Positions 16,386 through 25,037 are shown, numbered from the stretch's first letter. The stretch is DNA of 43,836 bases from Chloroflexota bacterium (GCA_016210565.1 JACQUA010000275.1:1-43836); one strand, 5' to 3'. Translations and numbers: made by a program. Notes: generated from the letters alone by a model not told the origin.

Positions 16386-17990
16386 TTACTGAGACAGTCC
16401 GAGTTTGGCGACCAGTCCCCGCACGGCTGCCGAGGCCACGGAGTCCGGCACGCCCAGAGACCGGACGATGGCCGCCGGCGCCAGGCGTTCCTCGCCCGGT
16501 CTGCCCGTCCTGAGCCTGAATCGACCCCCCGGCGCCAGTACCAGCTTCGCGGTGGCATCGGTGACACGAAACGAGCCGCGGACTATCTCAGCAATGTACC
16601 TGAGTAAGTCCTGCTCTACCGGGGCGAGTTTCGCCTTTTCCGCCACCTCCTCAGCCGAGCTATCCTGGACCTTCAAAGCGATCTTGATGGCCAGGGGCTC
16701 GTCAATGTCAATTGCGCGCGGTAGCCGCCCCGTCTCCGGCTCCCGCATCGGCCAGTTCTCCCCACTAGCCAGGCCATCTGTACCCGCCGGCTGGGTGGCA
16801 GGAGGCGGCGCCGGGATGTCCTTCTCCCAATCTCTGAGCCATATCAGCCACAGGCTTCGCCCGCGCAGCCTGAAGGATATCTCAGCCGCCAGCGAACTCA
16901 ACGGGACCAGCTCTGGTCTCGTCGTGGTCGCGTCTACGATTATGTCCCAGCTACTCCTCAGCATGGGAGGCGCGGTATATGGAACCTGGCTGCCGGATTT
17001 CGCGCTCCGGGAATCGGCGTAGATTTTGAGCGCCCGCACGTCGGGGTGGTCGCCGACCAGCGAATAGAGGTTGCCGGTCACCGTCTCCAGCAGGCGCATA
17101 TCCGGGTCCGGCGCAAGGAGCAACAAATGGGCGCCGTAGATTCCGAACATGGGGTTTTCGAACTTTGCCCAGAGCATTTCGTCGAGGTCTCGTTTGCTGA
17201 CAACGCTCCTCCGGTTGAGCAACCCCTGCCTGGCCAACTCTGTCCATCTTAGCTCTTCCCCGCCGGGGTTGAAACCCATCCCCGGGCGCGTCATGAATAC
17301 GGAGGCCCCGGTCAGGTCAGGATATCGCTCAGGGGTCCCGGGTACATATGCGCCCAGTGTCAGGAACACCTGCGTTTGCCAGTGGTCACTCGTTGCTATC
17401 ACCTGCTCGAGCGATTCTTTGTCCGAGAGCCGGACTCTCAGCCGGTATGATCCCGGGTTGACCACCACCGAGCAGCCACCCCAGGGGTTGGGGGAATCTC
17501 CCGTTCTGGCGCTGGTAACGCCCGCAGCGGCAAAATCAACCAGCATTTTGCCCGAAAGGTCATGCAGGGTCAGGCCGGACAAGGTGTTGACGACGCCCTG
17601 GACTTCTGGGTCTCGGGCGAACACAAAGAGTCCGCTTCCGTCGCCTGCCCGGTGATGGACCTCATTACTCAACCGGTTGGCGTAGTGACGGTGGTACTCC
17701 CGCGTGGTCCGAGTAGCATCAAGAGGCGCCGCGCTGGAGAAGTCCATTCTCGGTCCCCGTATGACCTCGGCTTCTTTCCGGCCGGGCTCCAGGGCTATGG
17801 GGACCACCTTGATAGCGGAGCCAGCCTTGAATTTCACGTCATAGAGCCCAGGAGGCAGCTCGGCGTCGAGCCTGCCCAGGCCCTTGGCCACCCGGCGGAA
17901 TCTGCCGTCAACGACGAAGACCTCCGTCTGAGCGGTATCCGCTTCGACTATGAGACGGACGTTGCCGGCCGTCTCCCTAGAACTCAACAT
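16386..17990 (-). CDS. Unknown 534-residue protein, third gene of the hydrolase-caspase operon
   Basis: The start ATG at 17990 overlaps the end of the caspase-like gene by 14 bases and has GGAGGT 8 bases upstream, so it is translationally coupled. Residues 1-80 look like a beta-sandwich domain (AELPPGLYDVKFKAG, similar in style to PEGA domains). Around 160-200 is a second strand-rich part (VVNPGSYRLRVRL). At about 270-325 lies a distinctive block, KFENPMFGIYGAHLLLL followed by VGDHPDVRALKI, which is the most family-like part. A Pro/Thr-rich linker near 395-410 leads to a helical C-terminal region. I see no signal peptide, membrane segment or known catalytic motif. It may be a partner, target or scaffold of the protease. 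Function unknown. Confidence 0.8.
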   Translation of the reverse strand: MLSSRETAGNVRLIVEADTAQTEVFVVDGRFRRVAKGLGRLDAELPPGLYDVKFKAGSAIKVVPIALEPGRKEAEVIRGPRMDFSSAAPLDATRTTREYHRHYANRLSNEVHHRAGDGSGLFVFARDPEVQGVVNTLSGLTLHDLSGKMLVDFAAAGVTSARTGDSPNPWGGCSVVVNPGSYRLRVRLSDKESLEQVIATSDHWQTQVFLTLGAYVPGTPERYPDLTGASVFMTRPGMGFNPGGEELRWTELARQGLLNRRSVVSKRDLDEMLWAKFENPMFGIYGAHLLLLAPDPDMRLLETVTGNLYSLVGDHPDVRALKIYADSRSAKSGSQVPYTAPPMLRSSWDIIVDATTTRPELVPLSSLAAEISFRLRGRSLWLIWLRDWEKDIPAPPPATQPAGTDGLASGENWPMREPETGRLPRAIDIDEPLAIKIALKVQDSSAEEVAEKAKLAPVEQDLLRYIAEIVRGSFRVTDATAKLVLAPGGRFRLRTGRPGEERLAPAAIVRSLGVPDSVASAAVRGLVAKLGLSQ

Positions 17991-18993
17991 CTATGGTACC
18001 TCCCCCAAGAACATGGAAATCCTGGTACCGGGTGGGTTGCGCCACGTCCCGCAGTCTGTATTTGCCCAGCTCCAGGGTCAGTTCCAGAGGCTGGCCGGTC
18101 GCCGGGAATACCTGGCGGTTGAAACTGAAGTCCAGCAACTCGACCTGGCGACCAATCATCGGGCTGGAAAAGGAAACCCTTACGGGGAGGCGGGCGGGTG
18201 GCGCCGCCTCTGAAAACACGAGATCGTGGGCCGGGTCCACGTCGAACTCCGGCTCCTGGTATTCACTTTCTTGCAGGAGCCGGGGCAGGTAATTGTAAAC
18301 GCAATCGCGCAACTGGCAACCGGTCATCCGCCCGCTTTTGAGCACCGTAAGCACGGCATGGCTGAACACGCCCTTCACCTGGCCCTGGCCGCCCAGGGCC
18401 CTTTCTCTGGCCTTGCGGCTCCATTTGGTCGCAAAGCCATAGACCCAGTGCACCTCCACGGCATCCTGCCTTACAATGTTGTCCCAGGGCGTCCGGCGCA
18501 CGCTGGCGCGGGGATAGTCATCGCGACAGCAGTCCATGAGGAGGACCACCTCCTGAAAAAGGGCCGCGGCGCGGAACCAGTTGGCATACTTCCGCCCGGG
18601 CACATGGTGCCCCATGCGCTGATACCCCGCGTTGGCCATCAGGAGCGCCGCCTCTTCCAGGCCGGGCCCGTCATCCCGGGCGGCAATTCCGTGTCCGGCC
18701 AGGAAAATGTACAGGCGCCGCGCCCCGGCCTGCGAGGGCAATCCCACAATGATGTCTTCGAAGGCGCTGTCCACTTCCGCGGTCATCGGTCTCGCTGAAA
18801 GGCCGCTTCCGGGGGACGGAAAGTTGCGGGAAAGAATCAGGCGGATGTTCTGGTCGGGCACGGCGCCGCCAGCCGGGGAGGTCAGATAGTCTTTGAACTC
18901 CAGGGCGTCGTTTTCCGGGCCGTCCAGGTCGGAAAGAGGCTCGTTGGGATAGCGGTTGACGCCGACTACAACCGCATAGTCATTATCGGCCAT
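17977..18993 (-). CDS. Caspase-like (peptidase C14, p20-type) protease with C-terminal beta domain
   Basis: This 338-residue protein begins MADNDYAVVVGVNRYP, the normal first strand of the caspase fold, which decides for the ATG at 18993 over longer options. The catalytic dyad is visible: His101 in YIFLAGHG and Cys156 in VVLLMDCCRDD (D-x-C arrangement). After the protease domain (to about residue 255) comes a strand-rich domain (VRVSFSSP, LELTLELGKYRLRDV, FHVLGGGTIDVEF) resembling the start of the downstream protein. Prokaryotic caspase homologues cleave after basic or acidic residues and often act in regulated death or defence modules. It sits between an alpha/beta hydrolase gene and the coupled 534-residue gene. 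There is no export signal, so it is likely cytoplasmic. Confidence 0.85.
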   Translation of the reverse strand: MADNDYAVVVGVNRYPNEPLSDLDGPENDALEFKDYLTSPAGGAVPDQNIRLILSRNFPSPGSGLSARPMTAEVDSAFEDIIVGLPSQAGARRLYIFLAGHGIAARDDGPGLEEAALLMANAGYQRMGHHVPGRKYANWFRAAALFQEVVLLMDCCRDDYPRASVRRTPWDNIVRQDAVEVHWVYGFATKWSRKARERALGGQGQVKGVFSHAVLTVLKSGRMTGCQLRDCVYNYLPRLLQESEYQEPEFDVDPAHDLVFSEAAPPARLPVRVSFSSPMIGRQVELLDFSFNRQVFPATGQPLELTLELGKYRLRDVAQPTRYQDFHVLGGGTIDVEF

Positions 18994-19164
18994 GTTCAGG
19001 GACAGCTCACGGATAAGCATAATAGTCCACGAGACTGACACAAGATTTTCACAGGATTTGCCTGCCTAACAATCTATTTGTTCGAATCCGGTGTTCATCT
19101 GGTGAAATCCTGTGGTCCCGTTTATGAATATGTACCGTTGATTGAGTTAATCACGAACCCTTGC

Positions 19165-20661
19165 TTAGAACCCATGAGAGACGATATGCTGGAGACTCGC
19201 CAGTGTCGCCGGGTCGTTGTCGAAGCTGCTGTGCCGGTAGGCCTCGCTGGTCCGGCCCGGACCGGAGCTTTCCTTTGCCCACACCAAGTTGGCCGGCTGC
19301 TGCCCCAGGAAGGTACGGACCTTTGCCACGTCGGGATAGCGCGAGGCGTCAAAGGGCGGCGCTCCGGAGTAGAAACGCTGCATGCCCGTGATGGGTTTAT
19401 CCGCCTCGTCTTCCAGTATCCCGGAAACGATGTAGAGAATCGAATGGGGATAGACGACCGGAAGCAACCGGTCGGACCGCTCCAGGGCATCCTGGAGGGC
19501 GAACAACCGGAACCCGCCAAGCCGCCCGCCGGCGGCCTGAATGGTCTCGGAAAGCAGGGTGAAGGTGCAGGCGGGGGCCAGCAACACCACGTCAAACTTG
19601 ACCTCGGGCGGCAGCCTCTTCTGGGCGTGCTGCAAGAAATGACAGATATAGACCGTTCCCGCGCTGTGCCCGACAAGCGTAATCCCCGGCCGGCCACCGT
19701 TCTGCCAGTGGGTCTTCAGAAGCTCCAGGAACGCCGTCCCGCCGTACCGGTCCGGATCGTCCTTAAAGGCGTCCGCCGTATCCTGCTTCATCAGGCTCCA
19801 CAACATCGTTCCGGCGTTGGCAAGGTAGAACTCCCTGAATAGCTCCTCAACGATAGTGGCGTACAGGCCGTGGGAACGTTTGTGGGCGAAGCGTTCGATA
19901 ACACGCCGCAGCACCGAGGCCCCGTGCTTGATAACGAATGATGTGGTGATAAGACCCCTCGTTTGTCCCGTTGCCGTTGCCTGGCGGTCGATCTCTCCGA
20001 TGACCGCCGGGTCCATCAGGGTAACGGTTGAGCCGCGGACGCGGGCGCCGCGGGTGGCCTGGCGTTCGGCCTGGATGTCCTGCGCCTTGCGGAAGCTGTT
20101 GGCGATCCTGTTCGCTTCGAGCTCGATGTCGGGATCGGCTTCAACTGCCTCGGTGAACTGTTGCTCCTCCGTGCGCGACAGCCCTGCGTCGGCGGGCAGG
20201 GCGATTTCGTCCAGCCGGGCCAGCGGCACGCCGCCGTCACCCGGGCCGGCCAGTTCCTTAGCGATTGCGGACTCGGTAGGGAGCTCCAGGTAGCCCGCCG
20301 CGCGCGCCCCCGGTGGTTGCTTCAGTTTGGCCGCAGCGAACTGGGCGACCTTCTTGAGCAAAAGCTGGAAGATGTTTTCCCGGGCGATCTCGTCCAGGTT
20401 GTGCGTGATCGTTTGCAGCAGCCCGGATTCCCACAGAAAGAAAACGGGGTAGGCGCCGGCGGAGCGATAGACCGGCAGGAGTCGCTCGGCGATGGCCATG
20501 CCGCTTTCCTCTGTGTTGCCGGCGCCGTGAAAATGGACGACCATTTTGCCGGAGTTGGCATCTGCGGAGAAATTACTGAAGAGATGGACCAGGTCGTCTT
20601 TGGAGGTGGAGTCAAAGAGGCCGTTTTTCAGGTTTATGTAGTGGTCTGTCGTAAAAGCCAT
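19165..20661 (-). CDS. Alpha/beta-hydrolase-fold protein (lipase/esterase-like), first gene of the caspase operon
   Basis: I chose the ATG at 20661, which has GGAGG upstream and gives MAFTTDHYINLKNG; longer in-frame sequence overlaps the promoter. The 498-residue protein has an early strand-plus-oxyanion segment (MVVHFHGAGN), then a long, mostly helical and charged insertion (about 125-260). The nucleophile elbow is LVGHSAGTVY with Ser333, and late acidic residues and a His in YRHSSFDND could complete the triad. The insertion is unusually large and could be a lid or interaction region. There is no signal peptide or membrane segment. A gap of about 170 bases with an inverted repeat (CACAGGATTT 19050-19059, AAATCCTGTG 19105-19114) separates it from the caspase gene. 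Substrate unknown; a lipid or ester is the default guess. Confidence 0.83.
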   Translation of the reverse strand: MAFTTDHYINLKNGLFDSTSKDDLVHLFSNFSADANSGKMVVHFHGAGNTEESGMAIAERLLPVYRSAGAYPVFFLWESGLLQTITHNLDEIARENIFQLLLKKVAQFAAAKLKQPPGARAAGYLELPTESAIAKELAGPGDGGVPLARLDEIALPADAGLSRTEEQQFTEAVEADPDIELEANRIANSFRKAQDIQAERQATRGARVRGSTVTLMDPAVIGEIDRQATATGQTRGLITTSFVIKHGASVLRRVIERFAHKRSHGLYATIVEELFREFYLANAGTMLWSLMKQDTADAFKDDPDRYGGTAFLELLKTHWQNGGRPGITLVGHSAGTVYICHFLQHAQKRLPPEVKFDVVLLAPACTFTLLSETIQAAGGRLGGFRLFALQDALERSDRLLPVVYPHSILYIVSGILEDEADKPITGMQRFYSGAPPFDASRYPDVAKVRTFLGQQPANLVWAKESSGPGRTSEAYRHSSFDNDPATLASLQHIVSHGF

Positions 20662-21096
20662 GGACAACCTCCGGTAGCGAACGGTGGAAGAGCCAAGTAC
20701 AGCGCGGTCAGCCCCTGGCCCTCTTTTCAGGTACATTATACATCAGCGGGAGGCCGGGTCAATCCTTCTTGGGGGCAAACTGCACGAGGTGGATGCGAAG
20801 GTAATAATCCCGGCTTATGCACGTGTCGGGGAGTCCGCTCCGTCAGTTCCTTTGTGCCCTTTGAGCCTCTGTATGAAACCCGCATCACACTGTTGCGGTC
20901 ATCAGACACGACACCCTGCGGCGTCGTGGGGCCCAAACTAGCGGGGGTAAGGTGGGCCGACGACAAGTTCACCGAAGATCTCGCCATCCAAGACGCAGGA
21001 GAAATCTTGCCGCCGATTCATCGATTTCTTCCAGGGGTAACGTGTCAAGGCGGGACCACCGGTCATCTTCGTTCCTGATGTGAGTTTCAGCCTCGT
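20662..21096. other. Intergenic region upstream of the caspase operon
   Basis: Apart from the minus-strand promoter at 20735-20762, I see no convincing gene, RNA or repeat in this stretch. Short open frames here lack ribosome sites and protein-like composition. It ends at the inverted-repeat element beginning at 21097. Confidence 0.6.
20735..20762 (-). promoter_or_regulatory. Near-consensus sigma70-type promoter of the hydrolase-caspase operon
   Basis: On the minus strand TTGACC (complement at 20757-20762) is followed after 16 bases by a perfect TATAAT (complement at 20735-20740). The start codon at 20661 is about 74 bases downstream. It is among the closest matches to consensus in the window and suggests constitutive transcription of the operon unless a repressor acts here; I see no clear operator palindrome. 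Confidence 0.65.
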
Positions 21097-21264
21097 CTAG
21101 GAGCCTGGGTCACCAGTCAAAAATGGCAATTTGGCCTCCCACGATGGCTGTAAAATATGGTTCGATACTGGGACTTCTTCCCACTTTTACTCCGAAAATG
21201 GGCTTGGAAAGGCAACCATCTCCCATTTTCAGTTTTGTCATCGAGTCGTGACCCAGGCTCCTAG
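21097..21264. mobile_element. MITE-like element with 17-base perfect terminal inverted repeats
   Basis: CTAGGAGCCTGGGTCAC (21097-21113) and its exact complement (21248-21264) enclose a 168-base segment that also has an internal pair, GAAAATGGG (about 21192-21200) with CCCATTTTC. It carries no protein. The right end lies within the AbiGi-like gene and supplies its last codons, encoding SLGAWVTTR and the stop, so insertion seems to have replaced the original C-terminus. Confidence 0.7.
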
Positions 21265-21987
21265 AGAGACAATGGGTGCCTTTTTTAGAAGCTCGAAATA
21301 CAGGCGCATAATTCCGCTGGGGCCTGTGTACCCTGGCAAGGTCGCGATGAATTCTCGGAAAGGACCCACCTCCGACTTGTCCTTCACGAGAATCCATGGC
21401 AGATACCAGATTGGCTGGGGGACCGCTACTCGTGGCGGTAGTAGGAGTGGGATGCCCTCTTCCGTGCTCGTTCCGACTGACCCGTAGGAATACTTGATTG
21501 CCCTGGCGCGCCACTCACGTTCGTGGGTCCAATCAAGGGGGTAGCCGCCCAACGCTTCGTTGGGAACGGGATCATATTGAACCCAAAGGTATTTCCAGTG
21601 GGGTGGTAGCGCAGCCAAGGGGCTTTCGTCTCCATACACTGCAGGTCGTCCGCCGTAGACGAACAGGCGATCTTTTCGGATTGCCACCGCATATGGCTGG
21701 TAGCGATTCGGGAGCACGCCGCAGGATTGCACAAATGAACAGAGGGGCTGCTCGGTGAAGCAGACTGCCGGATGAGGCCCCCGTATCGTGTCCTCCCTTC
21801 CTGCAACGGTGGCTCGTGTCTTGGGCGCAAAGGATGGCAGCAAATAGCCGCATCTAACGATTGACCTCAGCACATCGAGTGGACTGGCGTATTGCCCGTT
21901 GACGTCTTTGGCACTGCTAGTCCAGTGGATAAGATAGTCGGTGACATCGGTTCTCGCCTGTCTAATCCTGAGCCAGTCTTTCGGCAT
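21238..21987 (-). CDS. AbiGi/DUF2971-like protein, 3' end formed by an inverted-repeat element
   Basis: The ATG at 21987 is preceded by GAGGAG, giving MPKDWLRIRQARTDV and 249 residues. Visible blocks are YLIHWTSSAKD, HPAVCFTEQPLCSF, RLFVYGGRPAVYGDE and LDWTHEREWRA. This pattern (HWT..., CFTE.PL, GRPV.Y, EREWR) is that of the family annotated as putative abortive-infection protein AbiGi, related in style to DUF2971. The Glu-Arg-Glu-Trp-Arg end motif is kept. The last nine residues are encoded by the element at 21097-21264, so the protein may be slightly truncated or altered. Its place beside the caspase operon fits a defence island. Activity unknown. Confidence 0.68.
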   Translation of the reverse strand: MPKDWLRIRQARTDVTDYLIHWTSSAKDVNGQYASPLDVLRSIVRCGYLLPSFAPKTRATVAGREDTIRGPHPAVCFTEQPLCSFVQSCGVLPNRYQPYAVAIRKDRLFVYGGRPAVYGDESPLAALPPHWKYLWVQYDPVPNEALGGYPLDWTHEREWRARAIKYSYGSVGTSTEEGIPLLLPPRVAVPQPIWYLPWILVKDKSEVGPFREFIATLPGYTGPSGIMRLYFELLKKAPIVSLGAWVTTR

Positions 21988-22151
21988 GTCATCTCCTCGC
22001 AGCACGAGTAGTAGCGCGAACGAGCCGCAGAAGAGATTACGTTGTGCTGCCCACCATTACTTGGTGCAAATGGAGGTGCGAGCTACTGTGTTAAACGGGA
22101 CACCGCGACACTTCGGTCAGTCGAAGCGCGGCGTGGCATTGGTTTGACGCT

Positions 22152-22934
22152 TCACTTATTTCTGCTACTGGACCGTCCCCATGATGCCCATCGAGCCAAA
22201 GTGGAAGCAGAAGGGAGTCTGCAGTTCCTCGAGTTCCTCGTAACGGTAACCCAGATATACTGGTTGATAAGCTCGATCACCGTCGAACCAGGACGCTCAA
22301 TTTGCAGAGGCAGTTCAGTTATTTCAAACCCATTCTCATTACAGAGATCCCTTATCTTCCAGGCAATCTCTCTGATGCATTGAAGAAACCTGGAATACGA
22401 TCCAGAAGTGCCGTCACAGCCAAAACCAATTCGCATGGCTTCGTCCCATGGCATTAATGCCTTCGGGCGCAATGCAAACAAGACCTTCGAGGCGGCGGTC
22501 GGGCCCATGTGCACGTCTGAGGTCTCCGCGCCCCGATCGCGTTGAGCTACTACTCTGTCTTTCAAGGAACCATATGCCTCAACTGCCTCAGAAAGATCAT
22601 GGTCGTCTAGCTCGCAAACGGTCTTTGTCTGCTGAAACAACCGCTTTCGCGCCTGCCTGTGCCATCCCAGAATGGCCCTGGCTGTAGTTTCCCGGTGCGC
22701 TTTCGAAAGATGCCTGCATCCCCAGTCATTCAGCCACTTAACAAGATGGGCACAATGATCAGGATTATCCAGATCGATGCGGTTTTCGGTCGCCTTTCGC
22801 AAAGACCTGAGTGAGTCATTATAGGGCAAGAGAGAATCGTACATGGCACTGGAAAGTGCCAGGTCACACAGTGTTAGATGCTCAGCATCGAACCGCCGAA
22901 GCGCCTCGTGAGACGGTGGAATCTTAGACGCCAT
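22152..22934 (-). CDS. Hypothetical protein, 260 residues
   Basis: The ATG at 22934 has TTGAGGAAG upstream. The protein is mostly helical and charged, with a central block HMGPTAASKVLFALRPKALMPWDEAMRIGFG that looks like the conserved core of a family I cannot name. From about residue 233 the sequence becomes Ser/Arg-rich (SRNCRLPSASTLARWAS), which reads like a frame slip; another frame there gives YEELEELQTPFCFHFGSMG. A 3' frameshift is possible but unproved. It lies between the AbiGi-like gene and the CcbP-like gene on the same strand. Function unknown. Confidence 0.65.
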   Translation of the reverse strand: MASKIPPSHEALRRFDAEHLTLCDLALSSAMYDSLLPYNDSLRSLRKATENRIDLDNPDHCAHLVKWLNDWGCRHLSKAHRETTARAILGWHRQARKRLFQQTKTVCELDDHDLSEAVEAYGSLKDRVVAQRDRGAETSDVHMGPTAASKVLFALRPKALMPWDEAMRIGFGCDGTSGSYSRFLQCIREIAWKIRDLCNENGFEITELPLQIERPGSTVIELINQYIWVTVTRNSRNCRLPSASTLARWASWGRSSSRNK

Positions 22935-23039
22935 ATCTTCCTCAAATTCGCTCAGGTCATATACGCGGGAGCCCGGAACTCTTCAGAAAAGAAAGGCATA
23001 ATACTCGGGTGTCTCAGCTTGCAGTCCGTCGGCGGTTTT

Positions 23040-23411
23040 TCAGCCAAGCTCATATCCCCGCGCTACCCAGTAATGCCAGTCGTCTACCGCCTCGCGTGTT
23101 TTGTCCTCCGATTGTACTGGTTCGATTTGCGATAACGGTACGGCCAGGTTCCGCCCGGACCACCTTATCTCAACAAACATCTCGTGCATACAATCTTCTT
23201 CGGGCGCCATCCTGACAACGCTGACTTCTTCTCGCACTTTCATGGGCGAGGTGGGCCGCGCCTTGATACACCGCCCCTTAAAAGGGAATTGAAGATTATC
23301 CGCCAGGTAGTAATACCATTCCATGGCCTGTTCCTCGGGGCCATAGGTATCCACGATGACCTCCATGGTGATGTGCTCTTCCCGCACTTTGTCCGCTGTA
23401 GCCGTCGCCAT
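23040..23411 (-). CDS. CcbP-family calcium-binding-like protein
   Basis: This 123-residue acidic protein has the family pattern YGPEEQAMEWYYYLADNLQFPF, then MAPEEDCMHEMFVEIRW and, near the end, AVDDWHYWVARGYE. Members of the CcbP family (first studied in cyanobacteria) bind calcium through clustered acidic residues and are thought to buffer it; many homologues elsewhere are uncharacterised. A clear GGAGG lies 9 bases before the ATG and only a few bases after the tRNA-Gly 3' end, so the gene is probably co-transcribed with the tRNA and released by tRNA processing. Confidence 0.8.
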   Translation of the reverse strand: MATATADKVREEHITMEVIVDTYGPEEQAMEWYYYLADNLQFPFKGRCIKARPTSPMKVREEVSVVRMAPEEDCMHEMFVEIRWSGRNLAVPLSQIEPVQSEDKTREAVDDWHYWVARGYELG

Positions 23412-23435
23412 TTCGGCTTACCTCCGGGGCCTGGG

Positions 23436-23510
23436 TGGAGCGGGAGACGGGATTCGAACCCGCGACAGCCTGCTTGGAAGGCAGGAACTCTACCACTGAG
23501 TTACTCCCGC
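23436..23510 (-). tRNA. tRNA-Gly (anticodon TCC), CCA encoded
   Basis: On the minus strand the gene starts GCGGGAGTAACTCAGTGGTA and folds as a full cloverleaf: acceptor GCGGGAG with CTCCCGC, a D-arm with AGTGGTAGAG, anticodon loop CTTCCAA with anticodon TCC, and a T-arm GCGGGTTCGAATCCCGT. A discriminator T and CCA follow in the DNA. Length is 75 bases with CCA. It reads Gly codons, mainly GGA and GGG. Confidence 0.95.
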
Positions 23511-23985
23511 AAGAACCAGTGCTTATTCTAACTGCAAAAGCGCACCTTGTAAAGTGACGTTGTTGTTGATTCTGCAACTCAGACACTGGCACGGACGTTC
23601 GGTGCGCGTAGCGATCCCGATGCATCGGGACCCCTGTCGTTCGCGGATGGCTGCTGGCGTTTTCCCGACGCGTCGGGACGAGGGGTGTCGCTACGGGTTT
23701 CCCACTGTTTGAGTTGCAGGGTCGTGCACTGAGCGCAGCTTGCCGCAGCGTCTGTGGCCCGGTTTTCGTTTGACAGGCCGCAGCGGGCGTGTCTATAATC
23801 CCGGATAAATCCTCGGGTTCAGGCTGATTCCCGTGTTTACTTGTGCCCGTTGCGGTTTCTCTGAGTTCTCCTCGTTCGGGCTCCGTGATTTGAACGACGA
23901 ATAAGCACGAAATGAGGAACTGTTGGGTCCCCACCAATCACCCATGTGCGTCTGGCGCACCATGAAAGATGAAAGGAACCGGAAC
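23511..23985. other. Intergenic region with an imperfect inverted repeat
   Basis: CTGCAACTCAGACACTGG (23572-23589) pairs, with two mismatches, with CCACTGTTTGAGTTGCAG (23702-23719), enclosing 112 bases that include hairpins such as TCCCGATGCATCGGGA. It could be another small non-autonomous element. The rest of the region shows no convincing gene; a minus-strand frame crossing the tRNA is a chance reading. Confidence 0.55.
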
Positions 23986-24765
23986 ATGAAACTACAAGAC
24001 AAGGTGGCTATAATCACCGGGGGTGGTGGAGGGTTGGGGCGGGAGACCGCCCTGGCTTTCGCTGCCGAGGGGGCCAGTCCGGTGCTGGCGGATGTCGACT
24101 GGGCCCGCGCCCGCTCGGTGGCGCGGGAGGCCGGGGGGCTGGGCAGAAAGGCCCTGGCGCTCCGAGTCGACATCACGAAAGAGCACGAGGTCGATGGAAT
24201 GGTGCAGCGGACCATCAAGCACTTCGGCAGGATCGATATCCTGGTCAACAACGCCGGAGTTGGCTTTGGTTCACACTCCGGTTGGGGCGCCGTCAAGGAC
24301 CTGGCGGTGAAAAACTGGCGGACGGTCCTGGACATCAATTTGACCGGCGCGTTCATCTGCTCCAAAGCGGTGGTGGGAGCGATGATGAAGCAGAGGAGCG
24401 GCGTTATCATTAATATCTCCTCGGGCATGGGCAAAAAGGGGATGGCGAATTTCGGCGCCTACACAGCTTCGAAGTTTGGTCTCGAGGGACTGACCCAGGT
24501 GCTGGCCCTGGAACTGGCCTCTTCCAACATAAGGGTGAATGCACTGGCCCCGGGCGGCCTTATGGCGACCCCTCCTGTCCTTGCCGAGTCGCACACGGGC
24601 ATGAACGTCGTCCTCAAGCCCTCGGTTATCCGGGCGGCCATTGTTTATCTGGCCTCGGACGAGGCCTCGGACATTAACGGCCGATCGCTCTCGGCCACGC
24701 AATGGAACGAAGAACATGGCTTGGACAACAGCCAGTTCCGGACAACATTGGGAGAGAGAAAATGA
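23986..24765 (+). CDS. Short-chain dehydrogenase/reductase (SDR), copy 1
   Basis: This 259-residue protein starts MKLQDKVAIITGGGGGLGRE, the usual SDR beginning, so I choose the ATG at 23986 (AAAGGAA upstream) over an ATG 24 bases earlier. It has the cofactor motif TGGGGGLG, the NNAG motif, the catalytic Ser in INISSGMG, and Tyr-x3-Lys in AYTASK. An Asp-ending strand (LADVD) suggests NAD rather than NADP. The C-terminal part departs from the common VTGxxxxVDGG end, reading DINGRSLSATQWNEEHG. It should oxidise or reduce a hydroxyl or keto group. Substrate unknown; it stands apart from the catabolic operons. Confidence 0.88.
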   Translation: MKLQDKVAIITGGGGGLGRETALAFAAEGASPVLADVDWARARSVAREAGGLGRKALALRVDITKEHEVDGMVQRTIKHFGRIDILVNNAGVGFGSHSGWGAVKDLAVKNWRTVLDINLTGAFICSKAVVGAMMKQRSGVIINISSGMGKKGMANFGAYTASKFGLEGLTQVLALELASSNIRVNALAPGGLMATPPVLAESHTGMNVVLKPSVIRAAIVYLASDEASDINGRSLSATQWNEEHGLDNSQFRTTLGERK

Positions 24766-24860
24766 CGAAATCCGAAGTGCGAATGACGAATCAAATTCCA
24801 ATGACCAATGACGAACCTATGTCGTTTGATCATTTGAACTTGGAGCATTGCTCAGAACTT

Positions 24861-24982
24861 GTCACCCTGAGCCGAAGCCCTGAGCGAAGCGAAGGGGCAG
24901 GCAAAGGGTCTTTGGTTCCCCCCCCTTAAAGATTCTTCGACTACGACTCGCTTGCGCTCGTCTTCACTCAGAATGACATTTT
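24861..24982. repeat. Dispersed palindromic repeat, family A (copy 2)
   Basis: Starts GTCACCCTGAGC and ends CTCAGAATGACATT, with GAGCGAAGCG inside, like copy 1 at 14-139. On both sides are short AATGACGAA-type direct repeats (24767-24830 and about 24985-25010). The SDR stop codon at 24763-24765 lies directly at the start of this repeat-rich stretch. Confidence 0.75.
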
Positions 24983-25037
24983 CATTCGCATTTCGTCATT
25001 CGTCATTGATTTGGCCCGTCGGGGCCAGGAGGCAATC

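Noticed and set aside
21097..21264. Insertion sequence with transposase
   Set aside because: The inverted-repeat element is only 168 bases and encodes no transposase; no transposase or integrase gene was seen anywhere in the window.
23296..23937. A 213-residue minus-strand frame spanning the tRNA
   Set aside because: It reads straight through tRNA-Gly and into the CcbP-like gene in another frame, so it cannot be a real gene.
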